A stretch of 64,000 nucleotides of DNA from GCA-003244245 sp963823755 (GCA_963823755.1 CAWGMP010000005.1:463663-527662); one strand, 5' to 3'; numbered from the stretch's first letter, positions 35,591 to 44,511 are shown. Translations and numbers: made by a program. Notes: generated from the sequence alone by a model not told the origin.

Positions 35591-36861
35591 ATTGAAGGAG
35601 AGACTGCCAGCCGAGGCCAGGGTGTCGGGGTGCTCCTCGCCCAGCATGGAGCAGCACAGCTCCAACGCGCGTTCAAACAGCGGCCGGGCGGTGGCGGGTT
35701 CCCCCCGGGTGTGCAGATACTCAGCGGCGCGGTGAAGCAGCCAGGCCACGTCCCGCTCCACCCCGGTGAGAGTGCGGTGAGGATCGGCGGCGGTCAGGAC
35801 GTGCGGCAGGAGCTGACGCCACGCTGGCCAGGCCGCCGGGTTGTTCCACGGCGCGCCCGGGACCGCCGCCCGCAGCAACCCCACCACCAGGACAGGCAGG
35901 CCGGGTTGCTGGTGAAGTTGACTACGCACAATCGCAGCAAGCAGCCGATGCAATTGCAAAGTGGCGGGCTCGACGCGGGCCAGCCCGTACTGGCGCAACA
36001 GCCGAATCAGCTTGGTGAACGCCAGCGGATCGGCGGCCACGGGCGCCAGGGGGTCGGGCAGCTGGGCGGGGTGAGTGCTGAACAGGGTCAGCGGGATCGG
36101 CTCCGGCCCCAGGTAGGCGACCAAAGTGAGCAGCTCCAGTGCCACCGGGGACTGGCGGGCCAACCGATCCAGGGCGATCTGAACACTGGCCGCCAACGAC
36201 ACCGGATACGTGACGCCCACACCCTGGGCCAACAGGTCCCTGGTCCGCTCAGCCAGCAACGTCAGATAGCCCGCCACGCCGATCGTAGTGTCGGCCAAAT
36301 ACGCCCCAGCCTGAGCCAGCGCCAACGGCAGATCCCCCAACGCTTCCGCGACCCGCCCCGCCTCACCCTCAGTCAACCCCGGGACACGGCGACGCACCAG
36401 CGCGATCGACTCACCCCGCTCGAACACATCCACCCCCACCGGGGTAGCCAGCTCATGCCAGCCGGGGTTGCGGGAGGTGATCACCACCTGCCCCCCACCC
36501 CCCGGCAGATAAGGGGCCAACACCGCGGGACCCTCAGCATTATCAAAGATCAGCAACCACCGGTCCCGCTCCCGCAACACCCCCAACAGCCGGGCCACCG
36601 CCGCTGTCGTGGAGTCGGTGAGGCTCGCCACACCCAGAGCGTGCGCCAGCTCCGCCAACCGAGCCGGCACCAACGCGGGCTGCTCCGCCGGCACCCACCA
36701 CACCACGTCATAGGCGGCCCCGTACCGGTGCGCGTACTCAATGACCAGCGCGGTCTTCCCGATCCCCCCATCCCATGCAACGCCCGCACCACCGCCGTCA
36801 ACCGCTCGCCCCCCAACGCTGTATGAACCACCCCGGGTTCGGTAGAGACTCGTTGTTGGGG

Positions 36862-37716
36862 TCAGGCGACCAGACTGGTGAGGTCGCCCAACTCGTACAG
36901 GGTCTCGAACTCCACCGGTGGCCTGCCTCCGCAGGCTCCGTGCAATCGACGGTTGTTGTACCAATCCACCCATGCTGCGGTGGCGACGTCGACTTCTTTC
37001 ATAGTATGCCACGGCCCACGCGGTTTAATCAACTCGGTCTTGTACAAGCCTATCAGTGATTCCGCGAGAGCGTTGTCAAGAGCGTCGCCGACGGTGCCGA
37101 TCGAGGCATCGACACCAGCATCGATCAAGTGCTGAGTGAACCGGAACGACGTGTACTGACTCCCGGCATCAGAATGGTGAACGAGCTTGCTTTCCCCGTC
37201 TTGTTGGCGGTAGTCTCTCGCGTGAAGCCCCCTCTCGATCGTGTCCAGCACAAGGTCGGTCTCCTTGGACATGCTTGTTTTCCAGCCGACGATTCGCCGG
37301 GAGAACACATCGATGGCGAACGCGGTGTACACCGTGCCAGCCCACGTCGACACGTACGTGAAATCAGCGACCCACAACCGATTCGGCGCGCCCGCAGTGA
37401 ACTGACGTTTCACCAGGTCGGGAGCACGAGCACCGTCCGGATCGGATACGGTCGTGCGGACTTTCTTACCCCGCACCGCGCCGACCAGGCCCAACGTCCG
37501 CATCAGCCGTTCCACCCGGCACCGGCCCACCACGATCCCCTCCCGGTTCAACGCCCACCACACCTTCTCCGCCCCATACACCGAATAATTCTCCTCATAC
37601 ACACGTTTGATTTCTTTCTTCAACTCCTCATCGCGCACCGCACGCGCCGACGGCGGCCGAGCGATAGCAGCGTAATACGTGGACGGAGCGATCTGCATAC
37701 CGAAATCAGTCAACAC
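36862..37716 (-). CDS. IS3 transposase OrfB
   Basis: The rve integrase core is complete. Catalytic residues are D in RLWVADFTYVSTWAGT, D in SKLVHHSDAGSQYTSFRFT and E in DNALAESLIGLYKTELIK. An N-terminal HTH_21-like region (VYEENYSVYGAEKVWWALNR) is present. Codons for FIPQYKKRFGVEPICEVLTD, upstream of the ATG at 37716 and in frame, show that the active protein is probably made as an OrfAB fusion by frameshifting near the orfA stop. Confidence 0.92.
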   Translation of the reverse strand: MLTDFGMQIAPSTYYAAIARPPSARAVRDEELKKEIKRVYEENYSVYGAEKVWWALNREGIVVGRCRVERLMRTLGLVGAVRGKKVRTTVSDPDGARAPDLVKRQFTAGAPNRLWVADFTYVSTWAGTVYTAFAIDVFSRRIVGWKTSMSKETDLVLDTIERGLHARDYRQQDGESKLVHHSDAGSQYTSFRFTQHLIDAGVDASIGTVGDALDNALAESLIGLYKTELIKPRGPWHTMKEVDVATAAWVDWYNNRRLHGACGGRPPVEFETLYELGDLTSLVA

Positions 37717-37766
37717 TTCACAGATCGGCTCGACTCCGAACCGTTTCTTATACTGTGGGATGAACT

Positions 37767-38090
37767 CTACGAGCGTGGCAGTCGAGGGTCGAGCTCCCTC
37801 GCGAAGAAAGTCGCCGCTGCCTTCAGAATCTCATTCGCCCGCCGCAACTCACGATTCTCCCGCCGCAAATCACGAAGCGCCTCAGCATCAGTAGACGTCG
37901 TTCCCGCCCGTCGACCCGCATCGACCTCGGCCTGACGAACCCAGCGACGTAACGACTCAGCCGACACTCCGACCTTCCCCGAGATCGACACGATCGACTC
38001 CCACTGCGAGCCATAATCCGACTGGGTTTCCAACACCAGCGCCACCGCACGCTCACGCACCTCACGAGGGTGCCTCGAAGACCGGGCCAT
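37767..38090 (-). CDS. IS3 transposase OrfA
   Basis: The ATG at 38090 follows GGAGG at good spacing. The 107-residue protein has a helix-turn-helix (HPREVRERAVALVLETQSDY, SISGKVGVSAESLRRWVRQA) and a C-terminal leucine zipper (ALRDLRRENRELRRANEILK). It binds the IS ends and joins OrfB by programmed frameshifting. Confidence 0.92.
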   Translation of the reverse strand: MARSSRHPREVRERAVALVLETQSDYGSQWESIVSISGKVGVSAESLRRWVRQAEVDAGRRAGTTSTDAEALRDLRRENRELRRANEILKAAATFFARELDPRLPRS

Positions 38091-38756
38091 CTCTCCATCC
38101 TCCACTTAGGACAGAGCCTCCATCAGACCCGGGGCGGTTCAGTATGCAACGCGGTGAGCAGCTCCTCCCGCCCGGTGAACACCGGATTCCGCGCCGGCAC
38201 ATTCCACACCCGCCCCACCACCACCTCACCCGACCGGGCCTGCGGCAGATCCCGCAACCCCGCAAACAACACCTCACTCAGCTCCTCCGGGCTCCGCACC
38301 GTCGCCGTGGTCACCCCACACTCGGCCAACCGGGCCCGGAACGCCTCCTGCCGAGCGCCATAGCGCAGATCGACAAACAGATCCCTCGGACCCTCGGCCT
38401 CCTCACCGAGCAGCACCACCAGTCGCGGTAACCCCGCCTCGCTGGCCACCTCGAATTCCCACTCCGTGTAGGACAACTCCGGGCGATCAGCCACCGGCGA
38501 GCCATACCGAAACCCCACCACCGCCACATACACATCCGCACCCACCACCGCATCCCGACACACTTGTGCCGGTTGGTCCTCCTGCGGCCCGAAATACGCC
38601 ATCTCCACCAGCGCGTCCCCCGCCCGCGACACCGCCCGCGCCGCCGCCACCACAAACGACCGCCCCACCGGAAACCGCGCCAACTCCGAGGTATAACTCA
38701 CAAACACCCGCCGAGGCCCCACCACACCACCCAGCATCCCACCCCCAGGCCACTGC

Positions 38757-38870
38757 CGGTCACGTCGAGGGCTGCCCCCCGGAGTCACCGCGCGGTCGAG
38801 CTACGCCAGCTCGACGGGATACTCCACAGCCCTCAGCGCGCAAGATCACCTGTGGTCAGGCAGCAGAAAG
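38757..38870. repeat. Structured inverted repeat, copy 3 (3' half)
   Basis: CCGGTCACGTCGAGGGCTGC, then CCCCCGGAGTCACCGCGCGG and AGCTCGACGGGATACTCCAC align with the right halves of copies 1 and 2, including the CGCGCAAGATCA and CAGGCAGCAGAAAGG flank shared with copy 2. The left half is missing. It lies directly upstream of the NLR-like gene start. Confidence 0.65.
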
Positions 38871-39230
38871 GCTCGGTACTTGACCTGTGCGGCACTTCAT
38901 GGCCGCGGATGGGGCACAGCGGCTCTCCTGGAGGACGAGGGCAGGACCTTCCCCACAGCCACCACAGCGGTTCAGTTCAGCCGTCTCATCGACCCGACGA
39001 GCATCACCCCAGCCAACAGCAACCACGTCGTTACCCCATCGCTTGCGTGGCCTCCAGCTCTGGGCTCGACACCACCCGCCGTACAATCGGCGCCGCGTGT
39101 GAAGACGGTGGTGAGAAGCTGGTCCACGGCACGCGGCACAGGTGCGGCACAGACCGTCGGGAACGAGGCAACCAGCCCGAGCCCGATGGACCAAGACCCA
39201 CCCGTCATGCTGGGCAAACGGACAACGCAG
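38871..39230. other. Gap before tRNA-Arg without a supported gene
   Basis: Short frames on both strands overlap each other and none has a ribosome binding site or recognisable motif. The tRNA-Arg promoter should lie in the last 60 bases. Confidence 0.35.
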
Positions 39231-39303
39231 GCCCTCGTAGCTCAGGGGATAGAGCATCGGTTTCCTAAACCGTGTGTCGCAGGTTCGAATCCTGCCGGGG
39301 GCA
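39231..39303 (+). tRNA. tRNA-Arg (CCT)
   Basis: The cloverleaf is complete: acceptor GCCCTCG/CGGGGGC, D-arm GCTC-AGGGGATA-GAGC, anticodon loop TTCCTAA (anticodon CCT), T-arm GCAGG-TTCGAAT-CCTGC and discriminator A. CCA is not encoded. Its 3' 42 bases are the attachment site of an island (copy at 42335). Confidence 0.93.
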
Positions 39304-39304
39304 C
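39262..39304 (+). repeat. Attachment site core (left copy, within tRNA-Arg)
   Basis: The 43 bases from TTCCTAAACC to GGGGGCAC are repeated exactly at 42335-42377 in direct orientation. They cover the tRNA from the anticodon loop to the 3' end, the standard site for integrases using tRNA genes. Confidence 0.88.
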
Positions 39305-39408
39305 CTTTGAGCAGCCAGAACAGTTGACCGAAGATCGCTCTACTCGGGTCGCGTGGTGCGAAATGTACGCTCGCACCCAGCGCCGAGGCCCGCGAAAGCT
39401 CCGCACAT

Positions 39409-39433
39409 GTATCGATAGTGATACGATTGCGTC
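39409..39433 (+). promoter_or_regulatory. Leaderless promoter and small operator of the AbiE pair
   Basis: TACGAT (39422-39427) stands exactly six bases before the ATG at 39434, the spacing of a -10 box for a leaderless transcript, and no Shine-Dalgarno is present. GTATC-GATAGT-GATAC (39409-39424) overlaps it as an inverted repeat and may be the AbiEi autorepression site. Confidence 0.45.
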
Positions 39434-40093
39434 ATGTCGAGAGGTAGGGCGCTGGCCACGTTGAGCCCGCTCGCAGCCGAGCAGTGGGGCATGGTGACCG
39501 CTGCCCAAGCTCGTGAGCTAGGGGTGACGCGGCTCGACCTCAACCGTCTGGTCCAGGACGGCGCCTTGGAGCGGATCGAACCGGGGGCACGAGTTTACCG
39601 GCTGACCGGCAGCCCCCCGGATCCGGACCTGGACCCGCTGCGGGCGGCGTGGCTTCAGCTCGGCGCCGGCACGCCGACCGCGCGGCGGCTCCGAGCACCC
39701 GACGCAGTCGTGAGCCACCGCTCAGCTGCCGCGGCGCTGGGTCTGGGGGACCTGTTGCCCGACGTACACGAGTTCTACACTCGGATTCGGCGACGGCTGC
39801 GCCGCGAGGATGTGCGGAATCCGCGTCCGGGCGAGCTGCCCAGCCAAGACTGGACGGTGGTCCGCGGCCTTCCCGTCACGACCGCCCGAAAGATCGTCGC
39901 CGACCTGCTCCTGGACCGCGAGGACGAATCCGCGATCGCCCGGATCGTCCAGGACGCACTGCGTGCGGAGCTGCTCACCTCAGCCGAGCTGAAGGACAGC
40001 GTCCGCGGTCATGCTGCCGCCTATGGCGCGCCGTCAGGCTCCGCTCTGGCCACCACCCTCGCCGGGGTCGCCAGCGGCTCAAAGATCGGGTGA
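39434..40093 (+). CDS. abiEi: AbiEi-type antitoxin (type IV TA)
   Basis: The 219-residue protein starts with a winged helix (QWGMVTAAQARELGVTRLDL, then NRLVQDGALERIEPGARVYR) and continues with the AbiEi C-terminal domain (DAVVSHRSAAAALGLGDLLP, WTVVRGLPVTTARKIVADLL). AbiEi represses its own promoter and counters the toxin indirectly. The stop overlaps the toxin start by four bases. The pair is enclosed by a tRNA-Arg direct repeat, so it came as island cargo. Confidence 0.85.
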   Translation: MSRGRALATLSPLAAEQWGMVTAAQARELGVTRLDLNRLVQDGALERIEPGARVYRLTGSPPDPDLDPLRAAWLQLGAGTPTARRLRAPDAVVSHRSAAAALGLGDLLPDVHEFYTRIRRRLRREDVRNPRPGELPSQDWTVVRGLPVTTARKIVADLLLDREDESAIARIVQDALRAELLTSAELKDSVRGHAAAYGAPSGSALATTLAGVASGSKIG

Positions 40094-41079
40094 GCGCCAT
40101 GAAGAACAGCAGCGCAGCAGAGGATCTCGACGGCAGCGCACGGTCAAACCCCGAGGCGGCCAGCAGCGCGCTGCCCTACGCCACGGCGGCCGCGTTCCGC
40201 TCAGCCCTCAAGGCGAAGTTCACCGAGATCGCTGTGAACGACCCCCGATTCTCCGTGGCCGAGCTGCAACGCCAGTTCGCCTACGACCGGATCCTCAGCC
40301 GCTGCTTCTCAGCCGACGACGCCGACAGGTGGATGCTCAAGGGCGCCGGAGCCCTGCTTGCCCGACTACCCGTCGCCCGACACAGCAAGGACATCGACCT
40401 CTACTACGCCGAACGGGCCACCGAACCCGACGTCGCCGTTGCCGCGCTGGCCCGCGTAGCCGACCGCGATATCGGGGATCACTTCCGATTCGAGCTCACC
40501 AAGACCACGCCGCTGCAGGAGACCACAAAAGGCCGCCGGGTCCACCTCTCCGCGTACCTGGGCAGTCTGTACGCAACCTTCCATGTGGACATCGTGGTCA
40601 ACACCTCCCTCACCGGCGAACCCGACACTGTGCCACCCCTGACTCCACTGCTGGTCGAAGGACTGCTGCGCCCGCCCTACCGCGCCTTCCCCCTACCCGA
40701 TCACTGCGCTGACAAGCTTTGCGCAATCATCGAGACCCACGAACAAGCAGGCCAAGTCCGCGCGAGCACCCGAGTGAAGGACCTGGTCGACTTGGCGCTG
40801 ATCGCCCGCACCCAACACGTCGACGGCTCCGCGTTGCGGACCGCGATCCTGAGTGGCACCGCGCACCGCCGCCTGCCGCTGCCCACCTCATTCTCAGTGC
40901 CGGACCTGCCCTCGTGGAGCATCGGCTTCGCGAAGACCATCGCCGCCGCTCCAGGCGAACCGGTTACCTTCACCGACGCGGTCGACCTGGTCGGCCGCTT
41001 CCTCAACCCGATCCTGGCTAGTCCGATCACCGGCACCTGGGATCCCCACAGTTCCGACTGGACGACACCGGTCGCGTGA
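40090..41079 (+). CDS. abiEii: AbiEii/AbiGii nucleotidyltransferase toxin
   Basis: The GTG at 40090 overlaps the antitoxin stop (GTGA); the ATG at 40099 is an alternative. The nucleotidyltransferase core is complete: WMLKGAGALLARLPVARHSK followed by DIDLYY gives the GxxAL and DxD metal-binding motifs, ATFHVDIVVNTSL the third acidic site, and HCADKLCAIIETHE the conserved Lys. AbiEii-type toxins transfer nucleotides to tRNA or other targets and cause abortive infection. The frame is intact at 329 residues. Confidence 0.88.
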   Translation: MSAMKNSSAAEDLDGSARSNPEAASSALPYATAAAFRSALKAKFTEIAVNDPRFSVAELQRQFAYDRILSRCFSADDADRWMLKGAGALLARLPVARHSKDIDLYYAERATEPDVAVAALARVADRDIGDHFRFELTKTTPLQETTKGRRVHLSAYLGSLYATFHVDIVVNTSLTGEPDTVPPLTPLLVEGLLRPPYRAFPLPDHCADKLCAIIETHEQAGQVRASTRVKDLVDLALIARTQHVDGSALRTAILSGTAHRRLPLPTSFSVPDLPSWSIGFAKTIAAAPGEPVTFTDAVDLVGRFLNPILASPITGTWDPHSSDWTTPVA

Positions 41080-42120
41080 AACCAACCGAGAGGGCAGCCC
41101 GACGACGAGGCCAGCCGTGTGCACTGAGCAAGCGTGCGTGGCGCGCCCCGTGACACGGTCACGTGAACCGGTTTATGTCGATGTCACCGGTGCGGGCGAG
41201 GCCGAGGTCGTAGCCGATCGGTTGCGCCACTGCCAGCAGATGTCGATGGCGACGAACGTGTCCGGTGCGTCGACGACGGGGAGGTTTTGCGGGCAGGCGT
41301 CGCCGTGCCTCCCGATCGCCTGGGCGCCTGCAACCGGATGTGACTGGCCCTCGAAGGCGAGCAAAGGAACATGGCCGACGTGCTCACGTCCTTGACCGAG
41401 GCGCAGTGGGCGAAGCCGTCGCTCTGCACCGGGTGGGCGGTGCGCGACGTCGCGGCCGGTCTCGGCAGGCCGGGTCGCAGCGCACGGGTCGGGTCGGCGC
41501 CCGCAATGGTCGGCACCGCCGTGTTCTTCATGGCGGCGCTGGCATCGATCCCGATCAACGACCAGCGCATGGACGAACCAGCCAAGCTGATCGGCTCGTC
41601 ACGGCTCCTGGGCTCGCTTCGGCCATACTGCATATGATCGACAATAAGGCGCGCGGGACCTGGCGAAGCCCGTTCTCGGCACGGACACTCAGGCAGGGCG
41701 ACAACGTATCAACCCAGCCTCCCCGCTTGCGATAATCCGCCGATGCAACAGTGCCGAACTGTCTGCTCCTCATATGAAGGCGGCGTACGTGGAGCATTCC
41801 ACGAACCTTCCGCTGCGAGTTCCCAGACCACGCCGAACCCTCGGCCGGTAACGCCGACAGACGGTTCGTCTGCAATGGCAGCGCCTTTGTATAAAATCCA
41901 CAGCACTTGATCCTCACCCACGGTGGATTTGATACTACACACGCGCACCACAGTATCTCGACTTCGATGCCGTGAGTTATAGGAAGTACCTCTGCAGGTA
42001 GACGACGGGACGCACGGTGGCGGCGCGACGCGGATTCTCGGCGCCTTTACCAGGCTCTACCGTAGCCAACCGGCTCTGGCCGTCTACACGCTGGCCTACG
42101 CACCCCGAGGTCGGCCCTCC
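41080..42120. other. Decayed stretch at the right end of the AbiE island
   Basis: The only recognisable coding is a short plus-strand fragment at 41371-41560 (MADVLTSLTEAQWAKPSLCT, then GWAVRDVAAGLGRP), which resembles the N-terminus of mycothiol-dependent maleylpyruvate isomerase/DinB-like proteins and soon becomes meaningless. The rest shows only short frames on both strands. Confidence 0.45.
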
Positions 42121-44328
42121 TCAAGCTCGCGGCGCTCGCAATGCGCTCAGACCGCGGCGGCCGCCATAGCTAAGCCTCGGCCTGAAACTCATTGCCGCCA
42201 GTGCGTCAAGGGTCGCCAACGTGGTGCGGATCGTGGTGCGAAATGAACTAGGACCATGCCTCAGGACGGGCGTGATGCGATGCTGCGCGAACTGTAGTCG
42301 CTGGTAGCAGGCGTAGCACCCGGAGACGCAGGTCTTCCTAAACCGTGTGTCGCAGGTTCGAATCCTGCCGGGGGCACTACACAGACCATCTACTGTGACG
42401 CGGGACCGATCCCCCGTAGATGGTCTGCGTGGAATCCTGTCGAGGGCGCTACGCAGACCATCTACTGGGGGGAGCGCAGGGGGAGTGTGTTCGGCGCTGT
42501 CGTTTTCGCTGGTAGTGAGGCTGTTGGGGGTTTTGCAGGAGATGATGTTGGTCTGGTGCGCGGTCTGGGAGATGGTGTCGAGAGCGTCGCCGATGAGGGT
42601 GACGCGGTAGGTGGCTGTGTGGGTGTTGTGGTTGTAGTGGATCTCTAGCCGTAGGGCTTCGAACAAGCGGCGGGTGAGTTCGTCGGGCAGGTCGGTGAGA
42701 TCGACAGGTCCGATGGGCAGATGGTGGAGAAGGTCCGGGTTAGGTGCTTGCCGGGCCTGGTCTTCGGTTTCGGCGAGGCGTTGCTCGTAGTTTGCGCATT
42801 CAGCTTTTAACTCGGCACGGCGCTCGTTGACTTCGCGGACGAATTCTTGAAATTTTTGAAGATCGTTATTGTCGGCGACTTCGATGCTGCGTAGCAGGTT
42901 TTTACTCTTGATCTTTGTGTCTGTGATGGAAGATTGCAGAGCCTTGACGTGTGTGGTGTGGTCGCGGCGGTTGGTGTCGTTGAGGGTTTGGAGGTTAGTG
43001 TCGAGCAGGTTGTGTCGGTAGGTGCCGAAGATCCTGGTGGACAGGAACTCCCTTAGTGCGTCTAGTAGCGAGTCTTCGCGGACTCGGAAAATGGTGGGGT
43101 GATCTTCTGGTCGCCAGGCTTTTTTGGGTGCGCAGGCGTAGTAGCTGTGGCCTTTCATGGTGTTGCCGGACATGCGGCGTTCACACATGTGGCAGTAGAG
43201 GTAGCTACGCAGTCGGTATATCCGTTTGGCTTGGGGGTTTTTACTGATGCCCGCTGCGGTGCGGGAGCGTTCGCGGCGTTGTGCTACCTGTTGTGCTTGG
43301 ACGAAGGTTTCTAGATCGATTAGGGGTTCGTGGACGGGTTCTTGTGACCAAACCCACTCGCTGGTGGGGTTGATCCGGTTGTGGCCGTTGCCTTTGCGGG
43401 CGCGTCGATTCCACACCATATGACCAGTGTGTTTAGGGTTGGTTAGGACCTCGCGCACATTGGAGTAGGTCCACATCTCGACTGCCTTGGAGGGCTTAAC
43501 GGGGGTGGGTGGTGGATTGGTCACCAGGTCTATGTTGAGCCGGTCGGCGATGGCTTGGTAGCCGAGGTGTTCGGCGACGCGCCATATGAACATCTTGCGA
43601 ATCGCTGCACCTTCGGTGTCGTGGACCTTCAGCTTGGTCTTCTTCATCCCTTTCGCACGCTTTGCGGGTACGGGATGCTCAATAATCTCGGGGCGGTAGC
43701 CGTAGCAGGGTTTCCCGATGTTGTAACCCTGCTCAGTGTGTTGTTCGTATCCACCCCAACTTTTTTCCAGCATTTCAGTGACGTACCACTCGGCGACACC
43801 CTGTTTAACACGACGAGTCAGAACTTGAGTCGAGGATGCACCCCGCCGACCCGTCTTTTCCAGCTGAACACCCTCGTCCACAGCGACCAATTGGATGCCG
43901 AGTTGTTCAAGTTGATGCTCGATCTGAGTGGAAATATAGGCGCGCCGTCCGACACGACCTATGTCCTCGCAGATGACTCCATCAAATCTGCGGTCGGGTT
44001 GAGCGGCTTCATTGAGAAGTTCTTGGATTCCCCCGTCGCGTGGTATCGGGATATCAAATAATTCGTGCGCACTGCCCTGACTGCGTACAGAAGCTTCCTT
44101 GCGCCCTGATTCAATGTCGTAGAAATGAGCCACGATGACAGCGTTTTCGGGTAGCGCACTCTGACAGGCGCTCAGTTGTCGGGGTAACGACAGTGTGGGG
44201 TCTTGCCGGTCGTAGGTAGAGGTACGCCCGGCCCACGCTAAGCGTTTGAGGTCCAGCTTAGCAGTTCGCAGCCCGTCTACCTGGTGTGGTTCTGCCCAAT
44301 GTCGGATGATTTCCGGGCTGCGAGCCAT
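42121..44328 (-). CDS. Large serine recombinase (integrase) reading through the attachment site
   Basis: AGGAGATAACAACATG gives a perfect start at 44328. The resolvase domain contains AGRTSTYDRQDPTLSLPRQL with the probable nucleophile Ser37, HFYDIESGRK and RRFDGVICEDIGRVGRRA. The recombinase domain (WTYSNVREVLTNPKHTGHMV) is followed by a zinc ribbon (YLYCHMCERRMSGN, YYACAPKK) and a coiled coil (about 490-560). From about residue 650 the frame enters the 43-bp tRNA-Arg core and ends about 70 residues later in flanking DNA, so the C-terminus depends on the integration state. It probably serves the element to its right. Confidence 0.9.
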   Translation of the reverse strand: MARSPEIIRHWAEPHQVDGLRTAKLDLKRLAWAGRTSTYDRQDPTLSLPRQLSACQSALPENAVIVAHFYDIESGRKEASVRSQGSAHELFDIPIPRDGGIQELLNEAAQPDRRFDGVICEDIGRVGRRAYISTQIEHQLEQLGIQLVAVDEGVQLEKTGRRGASSTQVLTRRVKQGVAEWYVTEMLEKSWGGYEQHTEQGYNIGKPCYGYRPEIIEHPVPAKRAKGMKKTKLKVHDTEGAAIRKMFIWRVAEHLGYQAIADRLNIDLVTNPPPTPVKPSKAVEMWTYSNVREVLTNPKHTGHMVWNRRARKGNGHNRINPTSEWVWSQEPVHEPLIDLETFVQAQQVAQRRERSRTAAGISKNPQAKRIYRLRSYLYCHMCERRMSGNTMKGHSYYACAPKKAWRPEDHPTIFRVREDSLLDALREFLSTRIFGTYRHNLLDTNLQTLNDTNRRDHTTHVKALQSSITDTKIKSKNLLRSIEVADNNDLQKFQEFVREVNERRAELKAECANYEQRLAETEDQARQAPNPDLLHHLPIGPVDLTDLPDELTRRLFEALRLEIHYNHNTHTATYRVTLIGDALDTISQTAHQTNIISCKTPNSLTTSENDSAEHTPPALPPVDGLRSALDRIPRRPSTGDRSRVTVDGLCSAPGRIRTCDTRFRKTCVSGCYACYQRLQFAQHRITPVLRHGPSSFRTTIRTTLATLDALAAMSFRPRLSYGGRRGLSALRAPRA
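42335..42377 (+). repeat. Attachment site core (second copy)
   Basis: This is an exact 43-base copy of 39262-39304 in direct orientation. It marks the right end of the 3-kb AbiE island and the left end of the element that carries the serine recombinase. No third copy was found to the right in this window. Confidence 0.88.
42361..42466. repeat. Degenerate direct and inverted repeats beside the core
   Basis: AATCCTGCCGGGGGCACTAC, then ACAGACCATCTACTG recurs about 70 bases later as AATCCTGTCGAGGGCGCTAC, then GCAGACCATCTACTG. Between them lies GTAGATGGTCTG, the inverse of CAGACCATCTAC. These could be arm sites for accessory factors, or traces of earlier integration. They fall within the C-terminal coding part of the recombinase. 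Confidence 0.6.
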
Positions 44329-44474
44329 GTTGTTATCTCCTGAAATATTCGTGCTTGTTCAAGTGCCAAATGTCGGGCTTCAGCACCTTGCGCGAGCTTG
44401 ACCTCGAACACAGTGTGTACCATCCCGTTGCCGGAGGCAACGGGTGACGATCGCGATACTTTGTCGTTGATCAT
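44277..44474 (-). CDS. Small protein upstream of the recombinase
   Basis: The 65-residue frame includes MVHTVFEVKLAQGAEARHLA, then LEQARIFQEITTWLAARKS, which reads like a folded helical peptide. It overlaps the recombinase start by 52 bases. Position suggests a regulator or accessory factor, but no excisionase-type helix-turn-helix is clear. It may be only the leader of the recombinase transcript. Confidence 0.35.
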   Translation of the reverse strand: MINDKVSRSSPVASGNGMVHTVFEVKLAQGAEARHLALEQARIFQEITTWLAARKSSDIGQNHTR

Positions 44475-44511
44475 CCCGACCGGCCTTGCTGGTCAAGTTC
44501 TGATCATCCGG

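Larger units (their letters stand above)
36824..38141 (-). mobile_element. IS3-family insertion sequence, intact
   Basis: The ends match: TGAACCACCCCGGGTT at 36824 and, reading inward from 38141 on the other strand, TGAACCGCCCCGGGTC, followed by further matching bases. The 3-bp direct repeat GTA flanks it (36821-36823 and 38142-38144), as expected for IS3. It carries orfA and orfB. Excision with one GTA restores the host frame exactly. Confidence 0.93.
34409..38737 (-). pseudogene. NLR-like protein (DUF4062, NB-ARC, TPR) broken by IS3 and a frameshift
   Basis: The N-terminal part (38737-38142) is a DUF4062 domain (RRVFVSYTSELARFPVGRSF, MAYFGPQEDQPAQVCRDAVV, YVAVVGFRYGSPV), then NPVFTGREELLTALHT. 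Removing the IS at 36824-38141 with one copy of the GTA duplication joins this in frame to ALGGERLTAVVRALHGMGG. There a run of six G must be seven to continue with IGKTALVIEYAHRYGAAYDV, the P-loop. The NB-ARC part continues with WLLIFDNAEGP and GLTEGEAGRVAEALGDLPLA, the GLPLA-like motif. About ten 42-residue TPRs of kinesin-light-chain type follow. Proteins of this design are candidate antiphage sensors. The present allele has two lesions. Confidence 0.85.

Noticed and set aside
36770..36782. G-run in the NLR-like gene as a proven phase-variable switch
   Set aside because: Six G is short for slipped-strand variation and the gene is also broken by an IS, so a simple deletion or sequence error is at least as likely.
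34112..36826. 904-residue plus-strand frame with long repeats
   Set aside because: It is the exact antisense of the TPR-coding repeats of the NLR-like gene, has no start signal, and begins in the tRNA-Tyr scar. The minus-strand protein has clear domains.
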